This document shows, piece after piece, positions 6,153-13,360 of a DNA stretch of 22,082 nt. A model generated the notes under the pieces. That model saw only the letters and a program-made list of their open reading frames with translations. It was not told the origin of the DNA and did no database searches. Both the position numbers and the translations under genes were made by a program. The stretch covers positions 1-22,082 of IMG/VR virus record IMGVR_UViG_3300045135_002783; one strand, given 5' to 3'. The stretch's first letter is position 1. Each line of letters starts with the position of its first letter. The stretch comes from a virus.

Positions 6153-6639
6153 AGTCGACCTGTTCACATTGTCTGGAAATATCTTTTACAAAGTAGGCAC
6201 ATAGAGGTTTTGCACCATCAGTTAGTGGCACGGCCAACATCTGCCCTGACTTTATTTTTGGGAAGTACCATTTGACCTCGGTGTATATATCAACTATGTC
6301 TATTGGTAGGAATTCTGGTTTTGCACTTGATAAAGGATTAAACGTGAATGCATCGAATCCTCTATCGTTCAAACTCGTGATAGGTAAGAGATGCATTTCC
6401 TGTTGTCCTGCTTCACCTATCAGCATCTTCCAGTCAAGAGGCATTTTGATTCTGTGTTCACCAATTTCGAGAACCGCCGCGGGCGCATTGAAACTTTCTA
6501 AGAAGATCAACGGAATGTAAAAGAAATCTGGATTGCTTGGGTCCGAGTTGTCCAAAACTGCAAATCTCAAGTTTTCATCTACCCATTCTGGTATTTTTTC
6601 TAATTTGTAGGTCCTGTCCTCAAGTGTAAGAATTTTCAT
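6136..6639 (-). CDS. Conserved hypothetical protein next to UvsW, 167 aa
   Basis: A soluble alpha/beta protein starting MKILTLEDRTYKLEKIPEW. Landmarks are FAVLDNSDPSNPDFFYIPLI (~26-45), a MPLDWKMLIGE segment (~70-80), TSLNDRGFDAF (~88-98) and an LCAYFVKDISRQCE segment near the C-terminus. From memory, very similar proteins occur directly after uvsW in marine T4-like phages, without a known function. No nuclease, ATPase or zinc motif is visible. The gene overlaps uvsW by 20 bases and the 81-aa gene by 17, so it is probably translationally coupled to UvsW and may support recombination-dependent replication; that role is inferred from position only. Confidence 0.7.
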   Translation of the reverse strand: MKILTLEDRTYKLEKIPEWVDENLRFAVLDNSDPSNPDFFYIPLIFLESFNAPAAVLEIGEHRIKMPLDWKMLIGEAGQQEMHLLPITSLNDRGFDAFTFNPLSSAKPEFLPIDIVDIYTEVKWYFPKIKSGQMLAVPLTDGAKPLCAYFVKDISRQCEQVDYGSVW

Positions 6640-8083
6640 AATCTATCTTTTCTATATTATACGGATAATTTGCTTCTTTGTAAAACTTTTTTCTTTGGCC
6701 GAGGTGTCTTTTTGCAAACTTGCAACTGCTTGTGATATCCCAAATCTGCACACTGTCTTTATCTTCTGCCTTTCTGATCCCTCTTCCTATGCTTTGAATC
6801 ACCCTAACAAACGACTTACCTGGCTCTATTAGGACAAGATTAAAAATCCTAGGAATATTAATGCCAACAGCGGCAACTCCATATGTGGCAATAATAATTT
6901 TATTTTGGCTAGTAGATACTTCATCGTACTGCTCCTTTCTATCTGTGTTTTTTGTTGACCCAGACACAAACACTGAGTCCTTTAATTTCTTCTCTAGTAT
7001 TTCACCTGCACTTATTCTATCTACTAGTATCAAAGTATTTCCTGATGTTGCGATACTTTGTATTGTCTGTGCTACCCAAGTCATTCTTGTTTGGTCTGTG
7101 GTTAACCATTTCAATTCTTCTCCATATGTTTTGAACTGTGGATGGTCCTGTGTCTGCAACACATTCACGTGGCAGTTTGCCAACACACCTTTGTCTTGCA
7201 ATTCACTCGCCTGTATTCTATTTGCAACCTCACCAATGCTACATTTCAGGCCCATGAATTCATAATCTGCCTTTGGTACAGTACCTGTGAGACCCCAACG
7301 TATTCCACAGTGTGCAAATGGACCAGTCAATAATCTCTTCAACACGTCTGCTTTTGCCATGTGCACCTCATCAATTATTATTGTGTTGATGCCTTGTATT
7401 GCTTCAAGGAACTCTGTTGTGTGTTCGTCTTTGGCTTTCTTTTCCAGAACGTTCAAGCTCTGCCATGTCGCGATTGTATTGTACCTACCAAGTTCCTTCC
7501 TGTCACCATAGTAGACGCCAGTATCTAAATTACACGTGAGAAAGTCTTCCTCGGTCTGAGTCACTAAACTTTTGTTTGGAACAATAGTTAATGTACGTCC
7601 GTATGGTTCAACCAATTGACACAATGCCGCAGTAATAATTGTTTTACCTGCTCCCGTGGCAATCTCCTGTATGCACTGAGGATTCTCTATAAACTTGTTT
7701 ATGGTTTCAACTTGGTAGTCACGAAGTTGTAATTTCTGTCCTGCACACGGATGATTGTCTGGCCACGTGATGTGCGACAAGTAGTCCTTATCTACTTTTT
7801 TAAATTCATAATTGTGTTGTTGACGTCTGTCTTCGAAGTCCACATATACGCCGCCTTCTTCTAGTATAGGAAGTATTTGGTCAACTAGGTTGAGGTACGT
7901 GGTGCCTCCCAATCCAAAGAAACTTACCTTACCATCCCATCTGCCCAATTTCACTGCTGGGAGATGCCTTGCATATGGTATCTCATATTTGAATTTGTTT
8001 GACAGTCTTTTGCGCCATTCGAGAGATAGATTCTCAAACTTCACATTTACTTCGTCTTTTATCACTAATTTACAACTACTCAT
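6620..8083 (-). CDS. uvsW: UvsW-type SF2 DNA/RNA helicase
   Basis: At 487 aa it is close to T4 UvsW (503 aa). Superfamily 2 motifs are all visible: a Q-like LQLRDYQVE (118-126), Walker A ATGAGKT (142-148), DEVH box (238-241), LTGT motif III (265-268), a TYGVAAVGINIP motif V region (400-411) and the arginine-finger motif VI QSIGRGIRK (430-438). The N-terminal ~100 residues form the small UvsW DNA-binding domain (LPAVKLGRWDGKVSFF). UvsW unwinds R-loops, remodels branched DNA and switches T4 from origin- to recombination-dependent replication. The gene abuts the HARP-like gene (stop at 8084) and overlaps the 167-aa gene by 20 bases. Confidence 0.93.
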   Translation of the reverse strand: MSSCKLVIKDEVNVKFENLSLEWRKRLSNKFKYEIPYARHLPAVKLGRWDGKVSFFGLGGTTYLNLVDQILPILEEGGVYVDFEDRRQQHNYEFKKVDKDYLSHITWPDNHPCAGQKLQLRDYQVETINKFIENPQCIQEIATGAGKTIITAALCQLVEPYGRTLTIVPNKSLVTQTEEDFLTCNLDTGVYYGDRKELGRYNTIATWQSLNVLEKKAKDEHTTEFLEAIQGINTIIIDEVHMAKADVLKRLLTGPFAHCGIRWGLTGTVPKADYEFMGLKCSIGEVANRIQASELQDKGVLANCHVNVLQTQDHPQFKTYGEELKWLTTDQTRMTWVAQTIQSIATSGNTLILVDRISAGEILEKKLKDSVFVSGSTKNTDRKEQYDEVSTSQNKIIIATYGVAAVGINIPRIFNLVLIEPGKSFVRVIQSIGRGIRKAEDKDSVQIWDITSSCKFAKRHLGQRKKFYKEANYPYNIEKIDYENSYT

Positions 8084-9412
8084 TTAAATTTTTTGTATAA
8101 TGCGATCATTCCAGTCCCAACTACTCGGTTGGTGATCACTATAATACAACTTTTTTGGAAGATTTTCAAGCAGTCTTTTCAGATTCTCTGTGCCACTAGC
8201 ATAATAACCACCACCTAACGCTATTAGAGATGTTTTTGGTTGTATCTTGCTCTTGATTAATGCACGTGGTATCCTGTTCCTTACAAAAAGTATTTTGGTT
8301 TTTTTATCGATGAATTTAAATTGTTTGCTCATCTGGTGCAGTTCATACAAGTTTTCGAAAAACTGTCTCGACTTTGTGCTGTCAATCAGATAAGTTCTTT
8401 CATTGTACCTTTCCACATCTTTCCTATATATAGGTTCGCGGAGGTCAAATCCCCAAGAACAATCTTTGAGTATGTCGATCCCGTTCATTTTGAATACGTT
8501 AAGCCAATCCCAAAATTCTTCTACTTCATTTTCTTCCTGTAAATCACTATGGCAAGGCATTACCAAAGGAAAGGCATCCAATTCAAACAAACTCCTCACC
8601 ACTTCTTGTTTGGAGTATGTTTTCGAATCTATCCATAACTTATGGTGGTTATTATTGGCAATTTTTAAGGCCAGTTGATTCTCAGCACTGCAAACAAGTT
8701 GTGTGGCATCAACTCGGATATTTTTTAACGCATCTATTTGATGCAACAAAGGTTTGTCTTGCTGAGTATCTTGCCAGTAAGACAGCATGGATTCCGGAGC
8801 GTGGAACAAGCAAACTTGTTCGCCAACAATGGTGGCAGTAGGTATTTTATGATTTTTAATAGATTTATTGATGTTGTCGTAGTCTTTAATTATTTTTTTA
8901 TCTAAAAATTCAAAATCATATCGTGCCGCAATTAATGTAAGGTAGTATGTTGTCACATCTGTTTTTTTGAACAACCATTTTTTTGAGTCACCGTCATACG
9001 AGGAATAGCCTGCAGGGAGGTCTCTTTTATCTTTGAGGCATCGTATCAGTTGGATGACTTTTTTGTGATAAGGAAATCGTACTTCTACCAATTCTTCATC
9101 TTCTATTGAGATGTATTGTATTGTTTTTTTAAAATTGATTTCACGGAATTGTTCGTCATACTTGGGATTATCAAGCAAAGATTTTATATCCATGCCATGT
9201 GCTTGAAACTTCGTGAGATATCTTTTCAGTATTACTAGTGCCAGCCTTGCCTGTTTTTCAGTCCACGCATATTGTGATTCTGCTAATGATGACACAGTTG
9301 CTCTGTCCTTAGGATGGGCATTTATTGCCTTTTTTGTGGGGTCACCCCATAGATAATCATTATATGCTAATATTTTAAGGGCTTCGTTAATTGTTTTTGG
9401 CATATCTGACAT
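8084..9412 (-). CDS. Conserved marine T4-like protein with a possible HARP-like domain, 442 aa
   Basis: The first gene of the operon under the strong promoter at 9449-9476. The N-terminal ~100 residues are helical. Residues ~108-165 (LVEVRFPYHKKVIQLIR, then SYDGDSKKWLFKKTD) fit the HARP pattern of SMARCAL1-type annealing helicases: hydrophobic strand, helix, an aromatic-D-x-D-x-K-x-W strand and a closing helix. No Walker A, DEAD box or nuclease motif is visible, so it is not a helicase itself. The C-terminal half is a large domain I do not recognise (KILFVRNRIPRALIKSK; SLIALGGGYYASG). Because it lies immediately before UvsW, it may supply a fork-DNA-binding module to that helicase; this is inference. 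A similar gene is, from memory, widespread in marine T4-like phages. Confidence 0.7.
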   Translation of the reverse strand: MSDMPKTINEALKILAYNDYLWGDPTKKAINAHPKDRATVSSLAESQYAWTEKQARLALVILKRYLTKFQAHGMDIKSLLDNPKYDEQFREINFKKTIQYISIEDEELVEVRFPYHKKVIQLIRCLKDKRDLPAGYSSYDGDSKKWLFKKTDVTTYYLTLIAARYDFEFLDKKIIKDYDNINKSIKNHKIPTATIVGEQVCLFHAPESMLSYWQDTQQDKPLLHQIDALKNIRVDATQLVCSAENQLALKIANNNHHKLWIDSKTYSKQEVVRSLFELDAFPLVMPCHSDLQEENEVEEFWDWLNVFKMNGIDILKDCSWGFDLREPIYRKDVERYNERTYLIDSTKSRQFFENLYELHQMSKQFKFIDKKTKILFVRNRIPRALIKSKIQPKTSLIALGGGYYASGTENLKRLLENLPKKLYYSDHQPSSWDWNDRIIQKI

Positions 9413-9429
9413 TTTTATAAACCTGGTAA

Positions 9430-9458
9430 TTTAGATAATTATTAGTATATTATACAAT
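9430..9458 (+). promoter_or_regulatory. Weak divergent sigma70-like promoter for the SprT-like gene
   Basis: On the plus strand TTTAGA (9430-9435, 4 of 6), 17 bases, then TACAAT (9453-9458, 5 of 6) lead to a predicted start near 9465, about 14 bases before the ATG at 9479. Its -10 region overlaps the -10 of the stronger minus-strand promoter, through the palindrome-like GTATATTATAC at 9445-9455. The two promoters may therefore compete. The match is modest. Confidence 0.35.
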
Positions 9459-9476
9459 AATTGGTAATTTTGTCAA
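9449..9476 (-). promoter_or_regulatory. Consensus sigma70-type promoter for the replication operon
   Basis: On the minus strand a perfect -35 TTGACA (9476-9471), a 16-bp spacer and a perfect -10 TATAAT (9454-9449) lie before the HARP-like gene at 9412. Transcription should begin near 9442, leaving a leader of about 30 bases with a weak AGGT ribosome binding site. Both hexamers match the consensus exactly, as expected of an early phage promoter that uses unmodified host RNA polymerase. Confidence 0.8.
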
Positions 9477-9478
9477 CC

Positions 9479-9946
9479 ATGCAAAGAAAGAAAACACATA
9501 GTAGAATAAAAAGTTTTAGAAAACAACTGCAACGGAACCTTGAGACCAGGGGCGACGTCCGAGAGTATAAACCTACAGGGATGGCAGTTGCACATTGGTT
9601 TACCAAATTAAACACAGTGCTTTTTGGTAATAGATTAGGGCGTGTTCATATTGAAATCAAAAAGTTACACAAGGACTGGGGCAGATGTGTGGCTCATTGG
9701 GATGGCAGACATGCACCAGCAGGAAGATTTAATCAACGGAAATTGCCACATCATATTGTTGAAGGATATTACATACAACTACATTGTAAATTTCCTACAT
9801 GGAAAGACTTTATCGAAACACTTGCTCATGAGATGGTGCATCTGTATCAGATGACTGTATTGAAGGATCCTTATTCAAATCACAATCAAAACTTCTATGC
9901 TTTTAGACCTAAGTTTCGGTCTGCTGGTTTAAAACTTTATCGTTAA
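9479..9946 (+). CDS. SprT-like zinc metalloprotease, 155 aa
   Basis: The protein has the zincin motif HEMVH (H117, E118, H121) within TLAHEMVHLYQM and a downstream histidine in SNHNQNFYAF (H135) as the probable third zinc ligand, the SprT/Spartan arrangement. A DWGRCVAHWDGR segment (~66-77) corresponds to the strand region before the catalytic helix. SprT-family proteases in eukaryotes cut DNA-protein crosslinks; phage members are uncharacterised. The N-terminus is very basic (RKKTHSRIKSFRKQLQRN). ATG 9479 is chosen over a TTG at 9461, which lies in the promoter region. It is on the opposite strand to all neighbours: divergent from the replication operon, and overlapping the end of the glycan operon by 38 bases in convergent orientation. 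Confidence 0.85.
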   Translation: MQRKKTHSRIKSFRKQLQRNLETRGDVREYKPTGMAVAHWFTKLNTVLFGNRLGRVHIEIKKLHKDWGRCVAHWDGRHAPAGRFNQRKLPHHIVEGYYIQLHCKFPTWKDFIETLAHEMVHLYQMTVLKDPYSNHNQNFYAFRPKFRSAGLKLYR

Positions 9947-10670
9947 ATTCCTTGTAAGTCATTAGACTGGAATTTCCAAGATCTGTTCCTGTCTGCAAGT
10001 AGTTAAGGAAATCCGGTGGGTTGTCGTGAACAATAGTGAAATGGCAGTAAGGTCTCATCTTCAGGTGATCCCTAAATTGTTTCAACCACTGTTCAAATAT
10101 GGCATCACTATGCCTCTCGCCGTAGTTTTCCGTGTCCTGGTAGATATTGTTCAGTTCGCCCTTGCCGTATTCTCTGAAATCAAAACCTATTAGGTAAATG
10201 TTTCTGTGCCCATGCACACATGCAGTCCAGAACGCGGCGTTGCCTGATATCCAGTGAGGATTGTTTGGTATGAGGTGTAGCATGCCTTTTGATTGTTTCC
10301 TGTTGACTTCGAGAGCAGGTGCATAATGATTTGTCTTGAGACCCACCTCGTCCTCTACCATTTTCATTGTGATTTTTGTATCCACGCTAAAGATAAAATC
10401 TGGCAAGAAGTCTCTGTACAGGGCATTGCATCCGTAAGTTTGTCCTGTGGCTTTGAGTGTGTTGAGGTCGAAACCTTTCCTCGATGGACCGTTACCTATC
10501 ACGTAGGCATTGCCTCTCGGCTTGTTTTTGACTTTGTCTTCGTAGTATCCTGTTTCCTGTATTTTTTTACCGCCCCTTATGATTGTCTTAACAACAATGG
10601 TCTCGCCTTTGTACGTTTCAAATTCTATCGGTAGTATTTCATTCTTTTTTCCTAAGTTTATTATTGTCAT
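9909..10670 (-). CDS. GNGPS-motif (GT42/DUF115-like) putative glycosyltransferase
   Basis: Residues ~54-63 read RGNAYVIGNGPS, the nucleotide-binding opening of GT42 sialyltransferase-like and DUF115/MptE-like proteins. It is followed by GCNALYRDFLPDFIFSVDT and by an SGNAAFWTACVHGHRNIYLI-GFDF block (~142-165). The latter matches the SG...A...G...IYL.G.DF signature of that group. Such enzymes transfer sugars or build sugar-nucleotide-like products; the substrate here is unknown. The ATG at 10670 is chosen because it forms the ATGA overlap with the preceding stop that most genes in this operon use, with AGGAG eleven bases upstream. An in-frame ATG at 10712 with AGGG is an alternative and adds 14 residues. 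It is the last gene of the operon and overlaps the SprT-like gene in convergent orientation. Confidence 0.7.
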   Translation of the reverse strand: MTIINLGKKNEILPIEFETYKGETIVVKTIIRGGKKIQETGYYEDKVKNKPRGNAYVIGNGPSRKGFDLNTLKATGQTYGCNALYRDFLPDFIFSVDTKITMKMVEDEVGLKTNHYAPALEVNRKQSKGMLHLIPNNPHWISGNAAFWTACVHGHRNIYLIGFDFREYGKGELNNIYQDTENYGERHSDAIFEQWLKQFRDHLKMRPYCHFTIVHDNPPDFLNYLQTGTDLGNSSLMTYKEFNDKVLNQQTET

Positions 10671-11539
10671 TTGAGGTATTTCTCCTGCAGTCGTTTTTTG
10701 ATTCTTTGCCATGGCAATCCCTGTCTAATCTCGTCTTCGAACCATTCAGTGTAGGCAAGCCTGTTGGCCCACTGCATTCTATTTGGCATAGCAGGTGTGT
10801 TTATGTCTGAAATTGACAAGTTACCCACATCATGGCATAAACTAGATTCTGATACAAACACCGGAATTCCGTTTATCACTGACTCTATGGCAGGATTAGA
10901 ACTATGGTTGATGATTGCCCACGCACGGCCTAGCACAGCCTTGAAGTCTGTGTCGTCGTATGTTTTGTAGTCTCGCTTAGGCAGACGTACTTTGACGTTC
11001 TTGAAATCACTTTCCTTAAATGGGATCTGATTTCGTGGATGTGGCCTCACTAGTATTGGACGAGATGTGTATTTTCTGATTTCTGCAATTTGGTTTTTGA
11101 TCCAGGTGCCCATTCTAGGTAATCCCTTCCATTGTTCCGATTGGTCATGTTGTCCACATATTACTATCATCTCTCCTGTTGGATTCCACGGCTTAAATTC
11201 GTGTCTAAACAATGGCCAACGTTTGTCATCAAACTCTTGATTGGCAAAATCTGCATCTCTGTTTATGCCATTGATTCCTATCTTGAAACTTTGATTGCGT
11301 CTTAGACCGCCCACTTCTATGACAACGACCGGTTTGCCTTCTGTCCTGTACTTTTCCCAGATTGGTCTGTAAGATTGCATCCTGCCTCGCCATAACACAC
11401 TCCATATTACAGCCACGTCGGCGTTGGTCGACCTATTTTCGTAAACTTGGTCTCCGGCGTCACGAACGCTTTGGATAAATGCGTCAAAAATTGGTTTTGA
11501 ATTCAATGGACCGTAGTCCGTCCATATTTCTAGTTTCAT
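10667..11539 (-). CDS. RPHP/HSS-type glycosyltransferase-like protein, paralogue A
   Basis: A 290-aa protein of the type annotated as capsular polysaccharide biosynthesis or GT-B-like transferase. Landmarks are KPWNPTGEMIVICGQ (~116-130), ILVRPHPRN (162-170), WAIINHSSNPAIESVINGIP (207-226) and a C-terminal LAYTEWFEDEIRQGLPW. The RPHP and HSS-x-x-x-ES patterns sit where GT-B enzymes bind the donor nucleotide sugar. Three relatives occur in this window (15372-16355, 16345-17160, 19656-20468) with the same ordered blocks. It begins with an ATGA overlap with the SDR gene and ends with one into the GNGPS gene. Donor and acceptor are unknown; the family-level call is firmer than the reaction. Confidence 0.7.
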   Translation of the reverse strand: MKLEIWTDYGPLNSKPIFDAFIQSVRDAGDQVYENRSTNADVAVIWSVLWRGRMQSYRPIWEKYRTEGKPVVVIEVGGLRRNQSFKIGINGINRDADFANQEFDDKRWPLFRHEFKPWNPTGEMIVICGQHDQSEQWKGLPRMGTWIKNQIAEIRKYTSRPILVRPHPRNQIPFKESDFKNVKVRLPKRDYKTYDDTDFKAVLGRAWAIINHSSNPAIESVINGIPVFVSESSLCHDVGNLSISDINTPAMPNRMQWANRLAYTEWFEDEIRQGLPWQRIKKRLQEKYLK

Positions 11540-12477
11540 TTTACTACTGTCTGTACGTATTCGTATGTTTTTTTCAGTCCTTCTAGGAGTGGATAGTTTG
11601 GCTTCCAGCCTGTCAATTTTTTAATTTTCGTATTGTCAGAATTTCTTCGCATACAACCAGCCGGTCCGGATGGAAGGTATGTCTTTTTTATTTTTTTCCC
11701 TGATATGTCGATCAGCATGTCTGCTAATTGGTTCATAGTGATCGCTTCATCTGATCCCATGTTGATTGGTATTTGCACGTCATTTTCAATTAATTTGTCA
11801 AGCCCTATCATCAAGTCATCAATGTAGCAGAAGGATCTAATTTGCGTTCCGTCACCCCAAATTTCAATTTCTCCAGGATCATTGGCTTTGATTATTTTTA
11901 GGCAAGTTGCCGCTACAACTTTAGAATTTTCAAGCACATCACAGTGTGGACCGTACATGGCGTGGAATATAGGTAACGAAATTTTCATGCCATAACTTTT
12001 TGCGTATTCTTGTGCCAATTGCATGTTGTATAATTTTTCCATTCCGTATATATTGCCAGCCGGCTGTGCAGGCCATATGTGTTCATCTTCATTAAGGTCA
12101 GGTCCGTTATGACCTTGAAAACTAGTGTTGTATATCATGGCAGACACAGCATATATAAAATGTGATTTATTTTTAGCCGCAAAATCCATTGCTTGTATTG
12201 TCTGAATAGGGTTACTTCTGCCAGTGCCAAGTTGAGCTGATCCAACATTTTTTGAATTTGGCACGTCAGCACTCAGGTGATATATCCTGTCAAAGTCGTT
12301 GTCTATTGTAATTCTTGACTCCATGTCGTGTCCTACAAAATCATCAACAAAAACAGGATCACCCACTTTTAGTTTTTTATCGATTCCGGTGACATGATGT
12401 CCTTGTTTTTTTAGATGCTGTGCTAGATTTTTGCCTATGAAACCTTGGCAACCTGTTATAAGTGATCTCATAGCCAT
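11536..12477 (-). CDS. NAD-dependent sugar epimerase/dehydratase (SDR), GDP-mannose 3,5-epimerase-like
   Basis: An extended SDR of 313 aa. The Rossmann nucleotide-binding motif is TGCQGFIG (8-15) and the catalytic pair is Y144 and K148 (YGMEK) with S112. Residues ~205-219 (EIWGDGTQIRSFCYI) and ~238-300 (INMGSDEAITMNQLAD; a later RRNSDNTKIKKLTGWKP) closely resemble GDP-mannose 3,5-epimerase. That enzyme's catalytic cysteine in the S-A-C-I-Y motif is replaced here by methionine (VSAMIY, M114), so classical 3,5-epimerisation is doubtful. A related epimerase, reductase or dehydratase acting on an NDP-hexose is more likely. The start at 12477 follows an AGG ten bases upstream; an alternative ATG is two codons on. 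It is separated from the preceding gene by ten bases and shares ATGA with the next. Confidence 0.85.
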   Translation of the reverse strand: MAMRSLITGCQGFIGKNLAQHLKKQGHHVTGIDKKLKVGDPVFVDDFVGHDMESRITIDNDFDRIYHLSADVPNSKNVGSAQLGTGRSNPIQTIQAMDFAAKNKSHFIYAVSAMIYNTSFQGHNGPDLNEDEHIWPAQPAGNIYGMEKLYNMQLAQEYAKSYGMKISLPIFHAMYGPHCDVLENSKVVAATCLKIIKANDPGEIEIWGDGTQIRSFCYIDDLMIGLDKLIENDVQIPINMGSDEAITMNQLADMLIDISGKKIKKTYLPSGPAGCMRRNSDNTKIKKLTGWKPNYPLLEGLKKTYEYVQTVVK

Positions 12478-12487
12478 ATTTACTAAC

Positions 12488-13360
12488 CTAATCTTTTAGT
12501 GTTTGCCAATATGGATGTGTCTGTTTAGTGGTAAGGTCTCTTTTTTTAGAGCTCATTGCAGACTTTCTTGTGTAACCTTTCATGTGGTCCATGTACTGTC
12601 CCAATTCTGAATTGATAAATGGATGCCTGGCCTTTCTTTCGCCCGCCCACCTGCCGTCATTTAGGTCTTCATTTTTTATTTTACCAGCCTGTTCCATTTC
12701 GATCCTGACAGCATCAAACGTGAACGAATCTGTGTACCCCGATATTGGAAAATGGTTTAGAAAACCCTTTTGTATTTTAAAAAATAAATCTTCTGTGTAG
12801 TACTGTTCCCATCTCTCAAAAAATTCGCCTGTGTATTTGTGTGCGGTGTTAAATGCGTAGTATCCAGTCTCAGAAAAACCTTTTTTTGGTCGGCCCAGAT
12901 AAGACGTGAACGCTGTATCTGGTATTATGTGTTCTAGCCAAGACATTGGGATCTTTTCAAATGTCAGTAGATCAGCATCCAAGAACCATAGCATGTCAGG
13001 TTTGGTCCTTTGCCAAGCGTCTATACACGCAAAAACTTTATAACTAAAACGCACTGCATCGTACACATATATCGAAGTGTCTTTGTCGAATCCTTTTTGC
13101 TCCTGTGTATTTTGTCGTATTCGAGGATTCAACACCGGGTCGTCTTTATGCCTGTTAATGAACTCTTGCAGTTTTGGTTGTGCCTGTAACAGATCTATGT
13201 TTTGCACACGAGGTGATTTTATAGATTGGTTCATGTCGTCTGGATATAAAAGTATCTTGGCATGTTCGGGCCAGTTTTTGATAGTGCTTTCTACACACGG
13301 GACCACAGGGTTAGGATGGTATTTCGTGCCCCAGGTTGTTGCGATTGTTAAACTTTTCAT
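12488..13360 (-). CDS. DxD glycosyltransferase (GT-A-like), paralogue 1
   Basis: A 290-aa protein with a GT-A-like layout: a TIATTWGTKYHPN opening, a metal- and nucleotide-sugar-binding DAD motif at D128-A-D130 (MLWFLDADLLTF), and a YLGRPKKGFSETGYYAFNT acceptor-side segment. A SELGQYMDHMKG motif near the C-terminus includes a histidine typical of the second metal ligand in such enzymes. It is a clear paralogue of the gene at 14515-15375, sharing the NRHK-x-DPV, YDAVRFSYKVF / WDAVRFSHKVF, LGRP, DHMKG and C-terminal YWQT blocks. The two flank the ColD-like gene and may add two successive residues of one glycan; that is inference. It starts with an ATGA overlap. Confidence 0.78.
   Translation of the reverse strand: MKSLTIATTWGTKYHPNPVVPCVESTIKNWPEHAKILLYPDDMNQSIKSPRVQNIDLLQAQPKLQEFINRHKDDPVLNPRIRQNTQEQKGFDKDTSIYVYDAVRFSYKVFACIDAWQRTKPDMLWFLDADLLTFEKIPMSWLEHIIPDTAFTSYLGRPKKGFSETGYYAFNTAHKYTGEFFERWEQYYTEDLFFKIQKGFLNHFPISGYTDSFTFDAVRIEMEQAGKIKNEDLNDGRWAGERKARHPFINSELGQYMDHMKGYTRKSAMSSKKRDLTTKQTHPYWQTLKD

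Noticed and set aside
6861-7265. 134-codon plus-strand open frame inside uvsW
   Set aside because: It is antisense to well-defined helicase motifs, cysteine-rich and low in charge, with no ribosome binding site; a shadow of uvsW.
9931-9960. Possible bidirectional terminator at the convergent SprT / GNGPS gene ends
   Set aside because: No stem-loop with an adjoining T-run is visible; the genes simply overlap by 38 bases.
10293-10634. 113-codon plus-strand open frame opposite the GNGPS gene
   Set aside because: Composition is typical of an antisense shadow (Cys, Phe, Val rich); the opposite strand has recognisable motifs.
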